The notes beneath the pieces were generated by a model, which searched no databases, had not been told where the DNA came from, and saw only the letters and a list, made by a program, of their open reading frames with translations. From Giardia muris (Eukaryota; Fornicata; Diplomonadida; Hexamitidae): a DNA stretch of 64,000 nt. Shown one piece after another: positions 43,805 through 54,000 of this stretch; the stretch's first letter is position 1, and every line of letters begins with the position of its first letter. The stretch is from assembly GCA_006247105.1 (NCBI GenBank), contig CM016926.1:1798001-1862000 (forward strand). Direction: 5' to 3'. A program made the translations under genes and the position numbers.

Positions 43805-46800
43805 TCATAACATCCTCTCAACCGGAGGAAGAGGGAGACCACACTCCTGTTCATACAGGTGAACGTATTGGACCGTCAAGTCATCTCCGGCTTCCCCACA
43901 TGCATGCATGACTTGTCTATATACGTCACTCCTGACAACTTCGCATTGGCTCCGTAGGAGGTTATAGACGCTCTTGGTGAGTGCTAGGTGGACGGTGGGC
44001 TCGCAATAACCCAAGTATAGCAGGGCAGGCAAGAAATGTTCGACGAACCAGTCCACAGAGGTAGCACGCCGAGCGATATGGTGAAGCATGCGGACCCCAA
44101 GCAGCTTACTCTGAATGGTGACCGGAATAAGCAATTGGCAATAACGGGCGAAATAATTAAGAGTGACATCGACGTCCGAGGTCTCCTCACCGTCAAGGAT
44201 GACGCCATAATCTCGATACGTGATCCCTAGAAGGGTATAGACAAGGATGCCAAAAGGACGCGTATTCTCCGGAGAGCGTCTATGCAACCACTCGGTTAGT
44301 TCCAGCCCTAAGCTTCGACAGAGACAACTACGTGCTCTTTCGCAAGGGTCTGTCAAGCCCTTCACCAGGACGTCGACCAGCAGGTAGAAGCCTGCAAACG
44401 TCCCCAAGGCGTCAGAGCAGCTCTTGATGGCACTCCCAAGCGTTAGGTAGATACCTTGGCGTTTATACCACTCAGCCACGTTGCTGATAGTATATGGGTG
44501 GCGAGCCGTCGCCATCGCTATCGCCTGCTCGCTAATCCGGTAGCACCTGCGCGTTCTTCCAGAGGCCGCGAGAAGTAGAGTGGGTGGAAGGTCGAATGGC
44601 TCATACTTCACGCTGCCGGTGAACGGCTCGGAGAAAGAAGGGGTGCACTCATAATGAGGGAAGGCCACCTTCGGGACGGTGGTTGCACCATTATAAAGGC
44701 CGTCTCGAATCGACAGAACGATGTAATACTTCTCGCCGTAGGGCAAGCGAATCGTGTCCATATCCAGGGAGGAGCTCTTTAAGACAGAAGTCTTGCCCCG
44801 AGACTTGAAGATCCCGACGGTTGGGCTTTCCGCAAGGATGGTGGCATCAGAACCGGTGGTAAGGGGAGAAGTGACACTACGGCTATAACGTGTCATTGAT
44901 TGCAGGCCTTCCTTCTGGCAAGGAACCTCCATCGATGTCGAGGGCTTTAATAGGGCGTGATAGCAGTACAGCAAGTAGGGGTGCATTTGGATGACGAAAT
45001 CCTCCGCATCCTTTGTCGATGGGCCGAATTGCCCGAATATCCGAAGGAAGCGGATGTAGATCTTTGGATGGCAATGCCTACGCGTAAGTAGCTTCGCGAT
45101 GATGGAACGCACCCGTTGTCTTGCGGCCGCGTCAAGGTTCTCGCAGTTGTAAAGGGTTGGAAGACGTAAGAAGATAGGCTCGACACGAGGGCCAGTAGGG
45201 TTAGTTAGGAGACAATACTCGAGAATATCACAAAGCTTTTCACGATAATATGGAATGGATGTTAAGCCTGTAAAAAGCCCCGGTAAGCTACTCATAAAGC
45301 GATCTGAAAGCTTGACTGCCTCTTCTCGTGACAATGTCAGAGGCTCCATAATGAAAAGGGTTTTCAACATCTGATATGAATTACCTACCCCATCCAATCG
45401 GTCAAATACTTCGGACCCAAGCTCCTCTTCATCTCCGCATGAGGCTATCTTGTGCAAGGTGCAAGGCGATCTTAAACTTAATGCAGGAGAGGGCGGGTTA
45501 GAAGCCCGTGCAAAATAGTTCTCGGACATTGAGCGCATGAGTTTATTATCCATGTTCTGAAGTTCCTCCTCCGTATATGTAAGCTCGCTCCCCAGATCGA
45601 TGGGGTTTTCCTCGTCCATGGAGTCTCGACTATCCCGATCGATTCCTGGTACGGGGTTCGAAGAGGTCGAAAGACATACTTCATCTTGTGTGACTACATC
45701 GTTATCCTTGCTTGGTATGGCGGTAGTCGATGGCCCAGATATGTCAGAACCAAAACTATGCTCCTTCTCTTGAAGTAAAGATACGCTCTTCGGGCTAGAA
45801 AGTATTCGGACATCATCAGGCTCAAAGGATGACGTAAACCCTTTGTTACTGGTCAGAAGGTCTGGTATCTTCTTAGACCGTAGAGGGACGTTATTCTCGT
45901 TAGTCGAGACCTCACAACTCGCCACCGTGACCGCTGGAGTTGGGGTTGACATCTTTGCCCATGAACGTTGATATGAATGGATTTCATACTTGTCCTGATA
46001 AGCATGATACCGTGCCAGGTAGTCCTCACACACGTCCGCCTCTGTAAGGGCGAGTGATATCGTCACAGAACTGGGGATCTCCTCTCGAGCAAGAGCCCTT
46101 GGGAAGTCCCGCTCCAGAAACTGATTGAAAGTTATCGCGCAGCCTAGAACCTTGAAGAGGCAGCGTATAACCACGTTCTTCTCGAGCATGAGGCGGTTCT
46201 CATCTGTTGGGAGATAGCTGGAGCTGATACATGCGAGAACAAGACCGAAGTTGCCAACGATCTCCTCAACAACAGAAATAGACTTGTGTTTCTTCGTCAA
46301 TAGTCGAAGGAGCAATGGTAGGTGCTCCAGAATGAGCGTAGGGAAATCATACAACATACAAAGAGGGCCTAAAATCTCCGCGCAGAAGTGTTGAGTCTGA
46401 TAATCATCCTTGGATATGGAGAGACTGAGAAAGCGTAGCATCTCATCCTTGGTACTGACACCGAACGAGAGCAAATCCCGTAGGTTTGCATCGAGACTGG
46501 CCTTCTGCGTCTGAAAGTCGCTTCGTAGAGTCATGGAGATCCCGCTGCTGTTTTGCAGAAGGGAAGCGAGGCTAATGATCGCCACACGCAAGACAGTGAA
46601 GTTTTGTACAGTGCACTCCGGGTTATTCAGGCTGAAGGTGGAAGGAGAACGAGCTAGATGCGCGACGTTCGACGCATAGCTTTCAAGCTCGTCGCAGTCC
46701 GTAAGGTCCCTTACGGAGGCTATCTCCGGGAGAGGGGGGATGGCACGTCGCCCTATGCCATAGTTCTCTTCTTGTTGCCGCAAAAAGACCTGACGAAGCT

Positions 46801-47953
46801 CCTGATTGAAAACCGAATCGAGGCCCTGGAAGAACGAGATATGTAGGGCTCTGCGAACGGAGATCCGTACAAGCAGCTGGAAAATGCCTGAAGCAACGCG
46901 CTCGCCTCGGCAATGGGCCGAGACGAGTCGGACCATCTTCTCGATGACGTCTACGACATAGATCTCGGCCTTAAGTTGCGTTAGCATTCCTTTCTCAGCG
47001 TAAAAGAGGCCGTACGCGTCCATAGCCATACTGACCCCTTCCTCGTCGTGAGGTAGGGTATACATGTCATTCCAGCTACCGAAATGCGTTGCTGGCCCTT
47101 CAAACGCACGAGTAGCATCTCTGGTGGATTGCCCGTTATTACAACATAGAGAACAATCCGGTCCATGAGGACACGCCTCGACTGGACAGTCTATGGATTC
47201 CGTCCCCCCGAAAAGACGATGCATTCCACAGAACTGGTTCTCTGGTGAATCACACTTAACTTCTGAGTTACAAAGAACTACTATTGTCCGCCGAAGCTGA
47301 AAATAGAGGACGTCTCGTAAAAGGTGTAAAGCCCAAAGCTCTCGATCCCCGGGGGTTGGTGCCATATCAGGGAGCTCAGGACAAAGTTGAACCACAAGAT
47401 GAATGGTATCCTTGCAACAACTACTACGAAGAGCACACTTCAGAAGGGGGAAGACGGAGTTCCGCACGACGTAGTCCTTCTCGTTGGCGGTAAGCACCTG
47501 GTTCATCATGATCCCAGAAACAACGCTCTGCAGATTAGCAAGGATCCAATACTTCAGGATCGCCACCCGTTTGTCGGGGTCGATGTCGTCCGCCCGGAAG
47601 CGTTTCCGCGTCTCGCGGAAGAGCTCTACAGGCTGATCCACTTGGTTCATCACTCGATATGTCGGAAAAATGTCTTCGTACATGCTGAGCACGTCCTGGA
47701 CGTTCGACACGGAGCAGACCCTGATGCGGAGGTAGACGAGGACATTACGGAGCACGTCGTCCAGGGTCATGCGGAGGACGAGCTTAGGAAGCCAGAAGAT
47801 GGCAAGGATTTGCCGCCAGAAGCTTGTCGATTGCAGAAGCTCGAGGAAGACATCCACGGGCTCGCGTGTGTCGCAGTCGCTCTCGGTGTAGAGCGAGCTC
47901 TCCCGTGAGACTTCATCGAACGAGACCTCGTCATCTTGAAAGTCGGAGTCCAT
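43805..47953 (-). CDS. Large helical protein with Cys/His cluster, unknown function
   Basis: A 1,382-residue protein. The first 25 residues are acidic. Most of the rest is Leu/Val-rich and helical with a texture like HEAT/ARM solenoids. A striking cluster of eight cysteines and two histidines lies at about residues 233-270 (within CDS..CGMH ... CPVEACPHGPDCSLCC), which suggests a zinc-binding module. A Ser/Asp-rich disordered linker spans about 660-840. The C-terminal 200 residues (LLGVRMLHHIARRATSVDW..) look like armadillo-type helices. Candidates include nuclear-transport, TTT-complex or trafficking scaffolds, but I cannot place it. The minus-strand start has ATTCATATGG context. It faces the MDH gene across 243 bp. 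Confidence 0.75.
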   Translation of the reverse strand: MDSDFQDDEVSFDEVSRESSLYTESDCDTREPVDVFLELLQSTSFWRQILAIFWLPKLVLRMTLDDVLRNVLVYLRIRVCSVSNVQDVLSMYEDIFPTYRVMNQVDQPVELFRETRKRFRADDIDPDKRVAILKYWILANLQSVVSGIMMNQVLTANEKDYVVRNSVFPLLKCALRSSCCKDTIHLVVQLCPELPDMAPTPGDRELWALHLLRDVLYFQLRRTIVVLCNSEVKCDSPENQFCGMHRLFGGTESIDCPVEACPHGPDCSLCCNNGQSTRDATRAFEGPATHFGSWNDMYTLPHDEEGVSMAMDAYGLFYAEKGMLTQLKAEIYVVDVIEKMVRLVSAHCRGERVASGIFQLLVRISVRRALHISFFQGLDSVFNQELRQVFLRQQEENYGIGRRAIPPLPEIASVRDLTDCDELESYASNVAHLARSPSTFSLNNPECTVQNFTVLRVAIISLASLLQNSSGISMTLRSDFQTQKASLDANLRDLLSFGVSTKDEMLRFLSLSISKDDYQTQHFCAEILGPLCMLYDFPTLILEHLPLLLRLLTKKHKSISVVEEIVGNFGLVLACISSSYLPTDENRLMLEKNVVIRCLFKVLGCAITFNQFLERDFPRALAREEIPSSVTISLALTEADVCEDYLARYHAYQDKYEIHSYQRSWAKMSTPTPAVTVASCEVSTNENNVPLRSKKIPDLLTSNKGFTSSFEPDDVRILSSPKSVSLLQEKEHSFGSDISGPSTTAIPSKDNDVVTQDEVCLSTSSNPVPGIDRDSRDSMDEENPIDLGSELTYTEEELQNMDNKLMRSMSENYFARASNPPSPALSLRSPCTLHKIASCGDEEELGSEVFDRLDGVGNSYQMLKTLFIMEPLTLSREEAVKLSDRFMSSLPGLFTGLTSIPYYREKLCDILEYCLLTNPTGPRVEPIFLRLPTLYNCENLDAAARQRVRSIIAKLLTRRHCHPKIYIRFLRIFGQFGPSTKDAEDFVIQMHPYLLYCYHALLKPSTSMEVPCQKEGLQSMTRYSRSVTSPLTTGSDATILAESPTVGIFKSRGKTSVLKSSSLDMDTIRLPYGEKYYIVLSIRDGLYNGATTVPKVAFPHYECTPSFSEPFTGSVKYEPFDLPPTLLLAASGRTRRCYRISEQAIAMATARHPYTISNVAEWYKRQGIYLTLGSAIKSCSDALGTFAGFYLLVDVLVKGLTDPCERARSCLCRSLGLELTEWLHRRSPENTRPFGILVYTLLGITYRDYGVILDGEETSDVDVTLNYFARYCQLLIPVTIQSKLLGVRMLHHIARRATSVDWFVEHFLPALLYLGYCEPTVHLALTKSVYNLLRSQCEVVRSDVYRQVMHACGEAGDDLTVQYVHLYEQECGLPLPPVERML

Positions 47954-48196
47954 ATGAATCTCCTTTTAATCGATGACAATGGTTTCCATCCTCCTCTTCC
48001 GCTCTTGCCTAGGCTTAGGTATGTTACGCATGAGCTGCATCGCATCCTCCCAGAGGATAGTCACTCTCTAGGGAGAGACGGAGTCTCTGAGCCAGGCTTC
48101 TTGGGAAACTAGAAGATGGATGAATAAAAGGGTGTGGATGACTTGGCTCTACAAATCGAGGAGGCGACTAGGTACGACTAGCACGAAAGCAATAAA
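47954..48196. promoter_or_regulatory. 243 bp divergent intergenic region
   Basis: Between the large minus-strand gene and MDH. The MDH start is preceded by AAGCAATAAAATG, a clear A/T initiator; the minus start has a weaker CCTTTTAATCG-like tract nearby. A short imperfect palindrome around CTCTCTAGGGAGAGA is visible near 48064-48078. No RNA gene is recognised. Confidence 0.4.
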
Positions 48197-49183
48197 ATGA
48201 AGCCTACCCTTCGCGTCTGCGTTTCTGGTGCTGCAGGCCAGATCGCCTACTCCGCCCTCTTCCGTATCGCCGCTGGCGATATGCTTGGCCCCGACCAGCC
48301 ACTTCACCTCATTCTCCTCGATACCCCGCACAACATCGAGAAACTCGAGGGTGTGGCGATGGAGCTCGTCGATTGCGCCTTTCCGCTCCTTGAGGGCTAC
48401 ACCTTGACCGCAGACCCCCAGGAGGCGTTTGTCAACGTCGACTATTGCATGCTCTTCGGAGCTTTCCCTCGCCAAGCCGACATGCAGCGTTCGGACCTAC
48501 TCTCGCGCAATAAGGACATCTTTGTCGTCCAAGGAAAGGCGATCGAGGAGCATGCGAAGCCGACGTGCCGTATCCTCGTGATTGGGAACCCCGCCAACAC
48601 CAACGCTCTCATCCTCTCGAAGCAGATTAAGAAGATTCCTCGTGCTAATATCACATCGATGTCCCGCTTGGATACAAATCGCGCTCAAGGCCAAGTCGCC
48701 AAGAAGCTTGGTCTTCGTTCCGAATACGTCCATAACGTCTGGGTTGCTGGAAACCACTCTAATACGATGGTCCCGATCATCAACCATGGGTATGTCGAGA
48801 GGAATGGGAAGCAGGAGGACCTTTGCAAGGTCCTGGATAACGCCTGGGTAACGGATGACTTCAAGCCTTGTGTTCGTGGACGTGGGACGGCCGTAATCAA
48901 GGCTCGTGGCCACTCCTCGAGCGCCTCCGCTGCCGCTGCTGCTATCGACCATGTCAGGGACTGGCACTTTGGGACGGCTCCTGGGCAGTACACCAGTGCG
49001 TCAGTTTACATCGAGGACGGAAATCCGTATGGGATCGGATCCGGGATCTTCTACAGCATGCCCTGTACCTGCAAGGACGGGAAGTGGGAGATCGTCAAGC
49101 TCGACCTCCCCGCCGATGTCATTACTGAGATGAAGGCGAGTGAGGAGGAACTAAGAAGCGAGGCCCAACTTGCCCTCCAATAG
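48197..49183 (+). CDS. MDH: Malate dehydrogenase, cytosolic type
   Basis: Interconverts malate and oxaloacetate with NAD(H). In Giardia, which lacks a TCA cycle, it balances cytosolic redox and PEP/pyruvate metabolism. The 328-residue protein shows the Rossmann loop VSGAAGQIAYS near residue 8, an acidic NAD ribose ligand (LLDTP) and the substrate-loop arginines in GAFPRQADMQRSDLL. It also has GNPANTN, SRLDTNRAQ with the catalytic-pair Asp and substrate Arg, and the catalytic His in AGNHSNTMVP. These variants belong to the cytosolic MDH group rather than mitochondrial MDH or LDH. In SRLDTNRAQ a Thr replaces the His of the usual TRLDHNRA. There is no transit peptide, as expected. The start is well supported by AATAAAATG. 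Confidence 0.95.
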   Translation: MKPTLRVCVSGAAGQIAYSALFRIAAGDMLGPDQPLHLILLDTPHNIEKLEGVAMELVDCAFPLLEGYTLTADPQEAFVNVDYCMLFGAFPRQADMQRSDLLSRNKDIFVVQGKAIEEHAKPTCRILVIGNPANTNALILSKQIKKIPRANITSMSRLDTNRAQGQVAKKLGLRSEYVHNVWVAGNHSNTMVPIINHGYVERNGKQEDLCKVLDNAWVTDDFKPCVRGRGTAVIKARGHSSSASAAAAAIDHVRDWHFGTAPGQYTSASVYIEDGNPYGIGSGIFYSMPCTCKDGKWEIVKLDLPADVITEMKASEEELRSEAQLALQ

Positions 49184-49222
49184 GCGTGCAGCCTCCGGGT
49201 GAGTGGATGTGAATGATTGCAG

Positions 49223-50578
49223 TTATAATAACTCACGAACGGCGATGGTCCGTGACTTTTGGATCGATGAAACCGCGGTAAGGGTCTCCGCGCACCTGGG
49301 CGGACTATCTGCGTCCAGTCCTGCGAAAAGGATGATATTAGCCGTCTCGGAAGATCCAAAGACCGTTCCGAGTGTATCTGCAAAGACTCGATTAAGAGGA
49401 TCACATTCATCCGTGTGCTCACCACTAGCATACTGTCGGACGGCCTCGGAGCTATATGCCTGACAGAAGCCGATGGTGACGACGCGCGACGCAAATGAGA
49501 CCTCCAAAACGAGCATTATCGTCTCCAACTCAAGGCAAATGTCGGCCAGGATCGACTCGACAATACTCCGAGCATATGACTCGCCAGTCGCAATGAGCTT
49601 CGTACAGCCTATCAACCAGGGGATAGAGGGGGCATCATCAAGCATCTCGAGCTCAAGCGTTGAAAAGTCTCTTAACCCCGCAATGGCGATCGACGTATTG
49701 GAGGTATCGAGGAGATCTGTCAGCCCCGTATCGCAGAACCCTAGGGCCATCACCTTCACGGCGAAGTCATGGGGCGTGTTATACAGCTCTCGCTCGGCAT
49801 CATGTAGTACCGGTTCCACCTTCGTCCCTAACTCCTGCTTCTGCATGAGTATGAAGTCCTTTTCCTCGACGGTACTACTCCCGAATAACTGCGTTAGTAC
49901 GGCATCAAGTACGGATCCTTGGAGTGAGCCTTCAGACCCGAAGATGGCATGAGCCGCTAAGGGCGTCCCGGTCCCAAGGAAGAGAAGATTCTCCCCCTTA
50001 TAGATGTAGTTTCTGAGTGGAAGATTTGCCAAGATCTTTGTCACACCACTGAAAGAAATCGCCCCAGTGATGTCAAAGGCCGTCGTACTGCTAGGAGAAA
50101 GTCCTTTGAGCGCACCCCCGGAACTTGGAAGGGTTATTGTGACCGAAGTATCATCGATACGCACAGAAGTATTCGAGGTGGGCATGGAAAGTTGTTCGGA
50201 AGATAGGACGGCGTACACTCTACGAGTGCCAAGTAGGCTATCGAGGGTATTGAGAAGTGTAAGATAACGACCTCTTTCCTGAACTAATCGTGTCCTTAAG
50301 GTAGCTAGTTCATCTCGAAGGACTTTAAGCTCAGCTCGACTAACTGAGACCGGGAGTTTTCCAGAATTGAGGATCGTTAGGAGCTCGTTAGTCGAGCGTC
50401 TCCGATATGAGAGCTCGTCAACCTGCTCTGCGAGCTTGATAAGGACTCGGTGCCGTCTTTCGAGTTCAGTATTTCGTCGTACGTTATCCTTTCGTAGCGC
50501 ATCAATCCTCTTCTCGGCCGCCCCTCGCTCGGCACGGAGCGTTTGTAGGGTCGCCTGTAAGTCATGAGTCGAGGTCAT
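49223..50578 (-). CDS. Kinesin-14-like protein with degenerate motor domain (pseudo-kinesin)
   Basis: A 451-residue protein with an N-terminal coiled coil (about residues 5-105) followed by a kinesin-sized C-terminal domain. The junction reads RYLTLLNTLDSLLGTRRVYAVL, which parallels the kinesin-14 neck (RRKLHN..QELKGNIRVFCRVRP). Further landmarks keep kinesin order. IYKGENLLFLGTGTP stands where the P-loop (FAYGQTGSGKT) should be. FG..GSLQGSVLDAVLTQLF stands for GIIPRAL..LF. Then come DFAVKVMALGF..LTDLLD, ARSIVESI (for SSRSHSI) and near the end LGTVFGSSETANIILFAGL..ETLTAVSSI. The Walker lysine and switch motifs are gone, so no ATPase is expected, as in yeast Vik1. I chose the ATG at 50578 after GAGATAAAA. 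Assignment is by eye. Confidence 0.65.
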   Translation of the reverse strand: MTSTHDLQATLQTLRAERGAAEKRIDALRKDNVRRNTELERRHRVLIKLAEQVDELSYRRRSTNELLTILNSGKLPVSVSRAELKVLRDELATLRTRLVQERGRYLTLLNTLDSLLGTRRVYAVLSSEQLSMPTSNTSVRIDDTSVTITLPSSGGALKGLSPSSTTAFDITGAISFSGVTKILANLPLRNYIYKGENLLFLGTGTPLAAHAIFGSEGSLQGSVLDAVLTQLFGSSTVEEKDFILMQKQELGTKVEPVLHDAERELYNTPHDFAVKVMALGFCDTGLTDLLDTSNTSIAIAGLRDFSTLELEMLDDAPSIPWLIGCTKLIATGESYARSIVESILADICLELETIMLVLEVSFASRVVTIGFCQAYSSEAVRQYASGEHTDECDPLNRVFADTLGTVFGSSETANIILFAGLDADSPPRCAETLTAVSSIQKSRTIAVRELL

Positions 50579-50695
50579 TTTTATCTCAAACATCTCTTCA
50601 TCGGAGAACTACGACGTTAGATTCAGAAGAGACGAGGTGAGTGGAGATCGGAGTGAAGAGAAGGGGAGTTCAACCCTGGACCTTCACTTATATTA

Positions 50696-51013
50696 TCAAT
50701 CTTCACGCCATTGATAACCACATTGACAACAACGATAAAAGCGGCTCATAGGCTCATCGCTTGAACGGATCTGGATCTGAACCCAATACGCCATATTATG
50801 ATCACACTCGGGACAACGATTTTCCGTTCTGTCGGCGCCCTCCCATGCGGCATCGCCTCCAAGGACCACGTCCACGGGCTTCTTCGCCAGCCGAACCCCC
50901 CGGGCCGCCCGCCCGTTGAGGTAGTATCTATACGGGCACGTGTTACAGTAGAAGCAGATCCGCCCGTCGTGTTCTGTTAGGAGGAGGTTCCCACAGTTAG
51001 GACAAAGAAACAT
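50696..51013 (-). CDS. RPC11: RNA polymerase III subunit RPC11 (RPC10, TFIIS-like)
   Basis: RPC11 provides the intrinsic RNA-cleavage activity of RNA polymerase III and helps termination and reinitiation. The 105-residue protein has both zinc ribbons. The N-terminal one uses C4, C7, C23 and C26 (FLCPNCGN..CNTCPY). The C-terminal one is formed by CPEC and CCQC. Between them is the catalytic acidic hairpin RSSDEP (residues 83-88) followed by MSRFYRC. The central VDVVLGGDAAWE also matches the family. The size equals that of human RPC10 (108). I start at 51013 (GACAAAATG), six bases from the divergent ATG of the helicase. An upstream ATG at 51025 would make the two coding sequences overlap. Confidence 0.95.
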   Translation of the reverse strand: MFLCPNCGNLLLTEHDGRICFYCNTCPYRYYLNGRAARGVRLAKKPVDVVLGGDAAWEGADRTENRCPECDHNMAYWVQIQIRSSDEPMSRFYRCCQCGYQWRED

Positions 51014-51019
51014 TTTGTC
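51014..51019. promoter_or_regulatory. 6 bp between head-to-head start codons
   Basis: TTTGTC is all that separates the ATG of RPC11 (minus, 51013) from the ATG of the ZGRF1-like helicase (plus, 51020). Transcription start sites and promoter elements for each gene must lie within the coding sequence of the other, or the helicase uses a later ATG. Confidence 0.45.
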
Positions 51020-54000
51020 ATGCAAGAAGTCCTATATACGCGCCAGAAGACGAAGAAGACCAAGTCCTACCAGAGTGGCTTCCTGGATATCAAAGGGCGC
51101 ACCGTTTTGCTGTTTAACGAGGCACGAAAGAATATTGACAGCTTGACACTCTCCCTTAAGACGGAAGTCGTCGACCCTTTCGAGATGCCTCAACATTTAC
51201 TCCAACTTGAGCCAATACATATCGAGATGCTCGAGACTGCCAAACAAGCCACCCTCAATAAGTCAACGGTCATCACTGTCAGTACTGAGCCGTCTGCACG
51301 TCCCAAGAAGTCAAAGAAGATAACGAAGAATGATACTGAGGTCAATCCCGTCTCTGATTCAGCACCTGCACAGGCACCTGTTATTGACTCGAAGCAAAAG
51401 GAATCAGAGCTTCAACCAGTACAAGTCGTTACCGTCCGTTCCCCAACCTATGCTCAAGACATTGAAACCCTTGCAGAAACCCTTATTAAGCTCGTTACAC
51501 GGTCCCAGATGGTGACCTTTGGGAAGACTGGCTTCTCTTATTCAAGCGTTTGTGCAGCCCTTACAGAACATTACTTCACTGGCCGCTCACTCGCAAAGCA
51601 TACTAGACACGTCAAGACTGGGGCGGGTCGGATCTACTTGAAAAGCCTTGTATCCCTTTGGGCCGAAACCCTTCTACCAGTCCTTCAACTCCTTGCAACC
51701 AATAATTCTGGGAAGCCAAGTTGTCAAAGCTACTCGAATGGGATGGTGGAAATGGCCTTGAATTGCACGATCATGCGCCGGATGAATAGCGCGAAGGCTC
51801 AGCGCTTAAGGCAATACCAGGCTCGGAACATGCTACGGGCGAAGAAGATCGATGGGAATATTGCCAAACAGGTTGAAAAGGATAGTGCTGAGGGTGTTGA
51901 AGGAAGTGATATCTGGAAGCTGACGTTAGCGGGGTCCGAAAAGCTCTTCTATGCGAAGTCTGACCTCTTCATACTTACACCCGATGGACTGACGTGTCAC
52001 TTCTTCATAATAGATCATTATCAGCCAACGGCACCAGAGTGCGCTCATGAGTTCTTTCTCCAACCCATCAGCGATGTCTCCAAATGGCTATCAAAGGCTA
52101 GCTATTCGTATGAGAATGTCGTGACCAACGTGGACGAGTTTGGAGGCATCACAGCACAAGTCTCACTCTTCCATCTGACAGAATTCCAATTGATGTACAT
52201 AGCCATCGAAACATTAACCGCCAGCTTCACCGCGATCTGCAGTGAGGCGGATCTGCCCTTCTACAGCCGTTGGCGACGAGATATGCTCCTCGATTTTTTA
52301 GACGCGACTGAATCGACAACTACTAGTTCAGTAGCGACACGTTACAAGAAGGAAAAGTATATTTATGATAAGTACTTCGCGGATGAGCTCCAAAAGCGTT
52401 CCATCACCCGGAGTTATTTTCCACGACCGGCCTTTCTTGCATACGCCTTTTCGCTCCATGAATATCAACAGAAAGGATACTTTATGGAACTAAATACGGC
52501 ACAGCAGTCAGTCTTTCGCGACATCATCGATAGACTGCAATGGAGCTTTGTCCATCGCAACTCTTCGCGGTATGATGGGGGGCGATATATCAGTGACGAC
52601 TTCTACATCCTACGTGGCATATTTGGTAGTGGGAAGTCGAAGCTATTAGCAGCTGTTCTCTTATATCTTCTTGAGTGTCTTCTGACGGCGCATGGATTCC
52701 TTATTAGAGCGACCGGTGGGGTACCGGACTCTCCCTCATCAGCATCCGAGTCGTATGCTCAGAAAAGATTAAAGGGTCAAGAAGATGCGACGGCCGAGAA
52801 TGGATTGGACGCCTTCACCGCCCGGATCCTTATTGTTAGTAACACAAACGTCGCGGTCGATAACTTGATTCTTCGCCTTGTTGCGTTGGCGGATCAACAG
52901 GGCTGGGCGCATGGAGACCCAACCATACACTCCTTCCTATGCCAGTTCTTGAACCGCGTGGGCTCGGGGATTACAAACCCATCCCTACGGGTCTATAACT
53001 CCTTACTTCAGGAGCTTGGAAGCCATCTCTTCCTGTTTACAACCATAGCCTCGGTCAATAAGGTTGCGCAGCTTCTAGAAGAGACGGATTATTTCCCTTG
53101 TATTATTGTCGACGAGGCTAGCCAGGTCACGGAACCTCATCTCCTTTATGTGCTTGATGAGGTGAGGTACCGAGTCGAATTGGTTTGTTTAGCAGGCGAC
53201 AATATGCAACTGCCCCCTATCGCCTCATCGGCAGGTATGGCGAGGACAACATTGTCTCGGATCATGCGGCATGTGGAGGAGTCCGAGACGATATGTCCAG
53301 CCTCGACGTTGTGGATGCAGTACCGTTGCGAGAAACATATCGCGGATCTTGCTAGCACGATGTTTTACGAGGGCCGTGTCCTTACCGCTAGCGCTCACCG
53401 TTCATGCTTACCGATTCCACCTGTCACCTCGCTTCACTTCGGGAGTACCTTTGACATCGCGACCTCCGGTAGCCGTGAGAACCAAGTGGAGGCAAAGGCC
53501 GTGGTGCAGATCGTTACCGCCCTCATCCTAGAGCACGATATTCAGCCGACGGATATTGGTGTCCTCACACCCTTTAGAGCACAGGCCTCCCTCATCATCT
53601 CCCTTCTCAAGAAGGAATTACGGTCCAACAAAGCACTACATGACAAGATCGGTGCCAGTTGCCTTGCACCAAAGCCTGACGATGAACAGACGTCAATGGA
53701 TGCCGAGCCAGTCTCGAAGACACCGTTTAAGGTCACCTCGACGACCCCCGCGTTTTCTCGCATCGAACAGCAGATCACGGTGGCAACCGTTGACTCCTTC
53801 CAAGGAAGCGAGAAGATGATCCTCATTGTTAGCTTAACACAGGCTATGGACTCCAACCAGGTCTCCGAGGGAAAGTCCTCACATATCAACATGATAAACA
53901 GGGTCAATGTGGCGATTACTAGAGCAATGCTTCATCTGGTGCTTCTACAAAGCTACAAGTTCAGCATTATGTGGGGCCGTGACACATCATCGCAGTCCTT

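Noticed and set aside
48060..48080. Short palindrome CTCTCTAGGGAGAGA as an RNA gene or terminator
   Set aside because: Too short and isolated; no cloverleaf, no snoRNA boxes and no adjoining transcript evidence.
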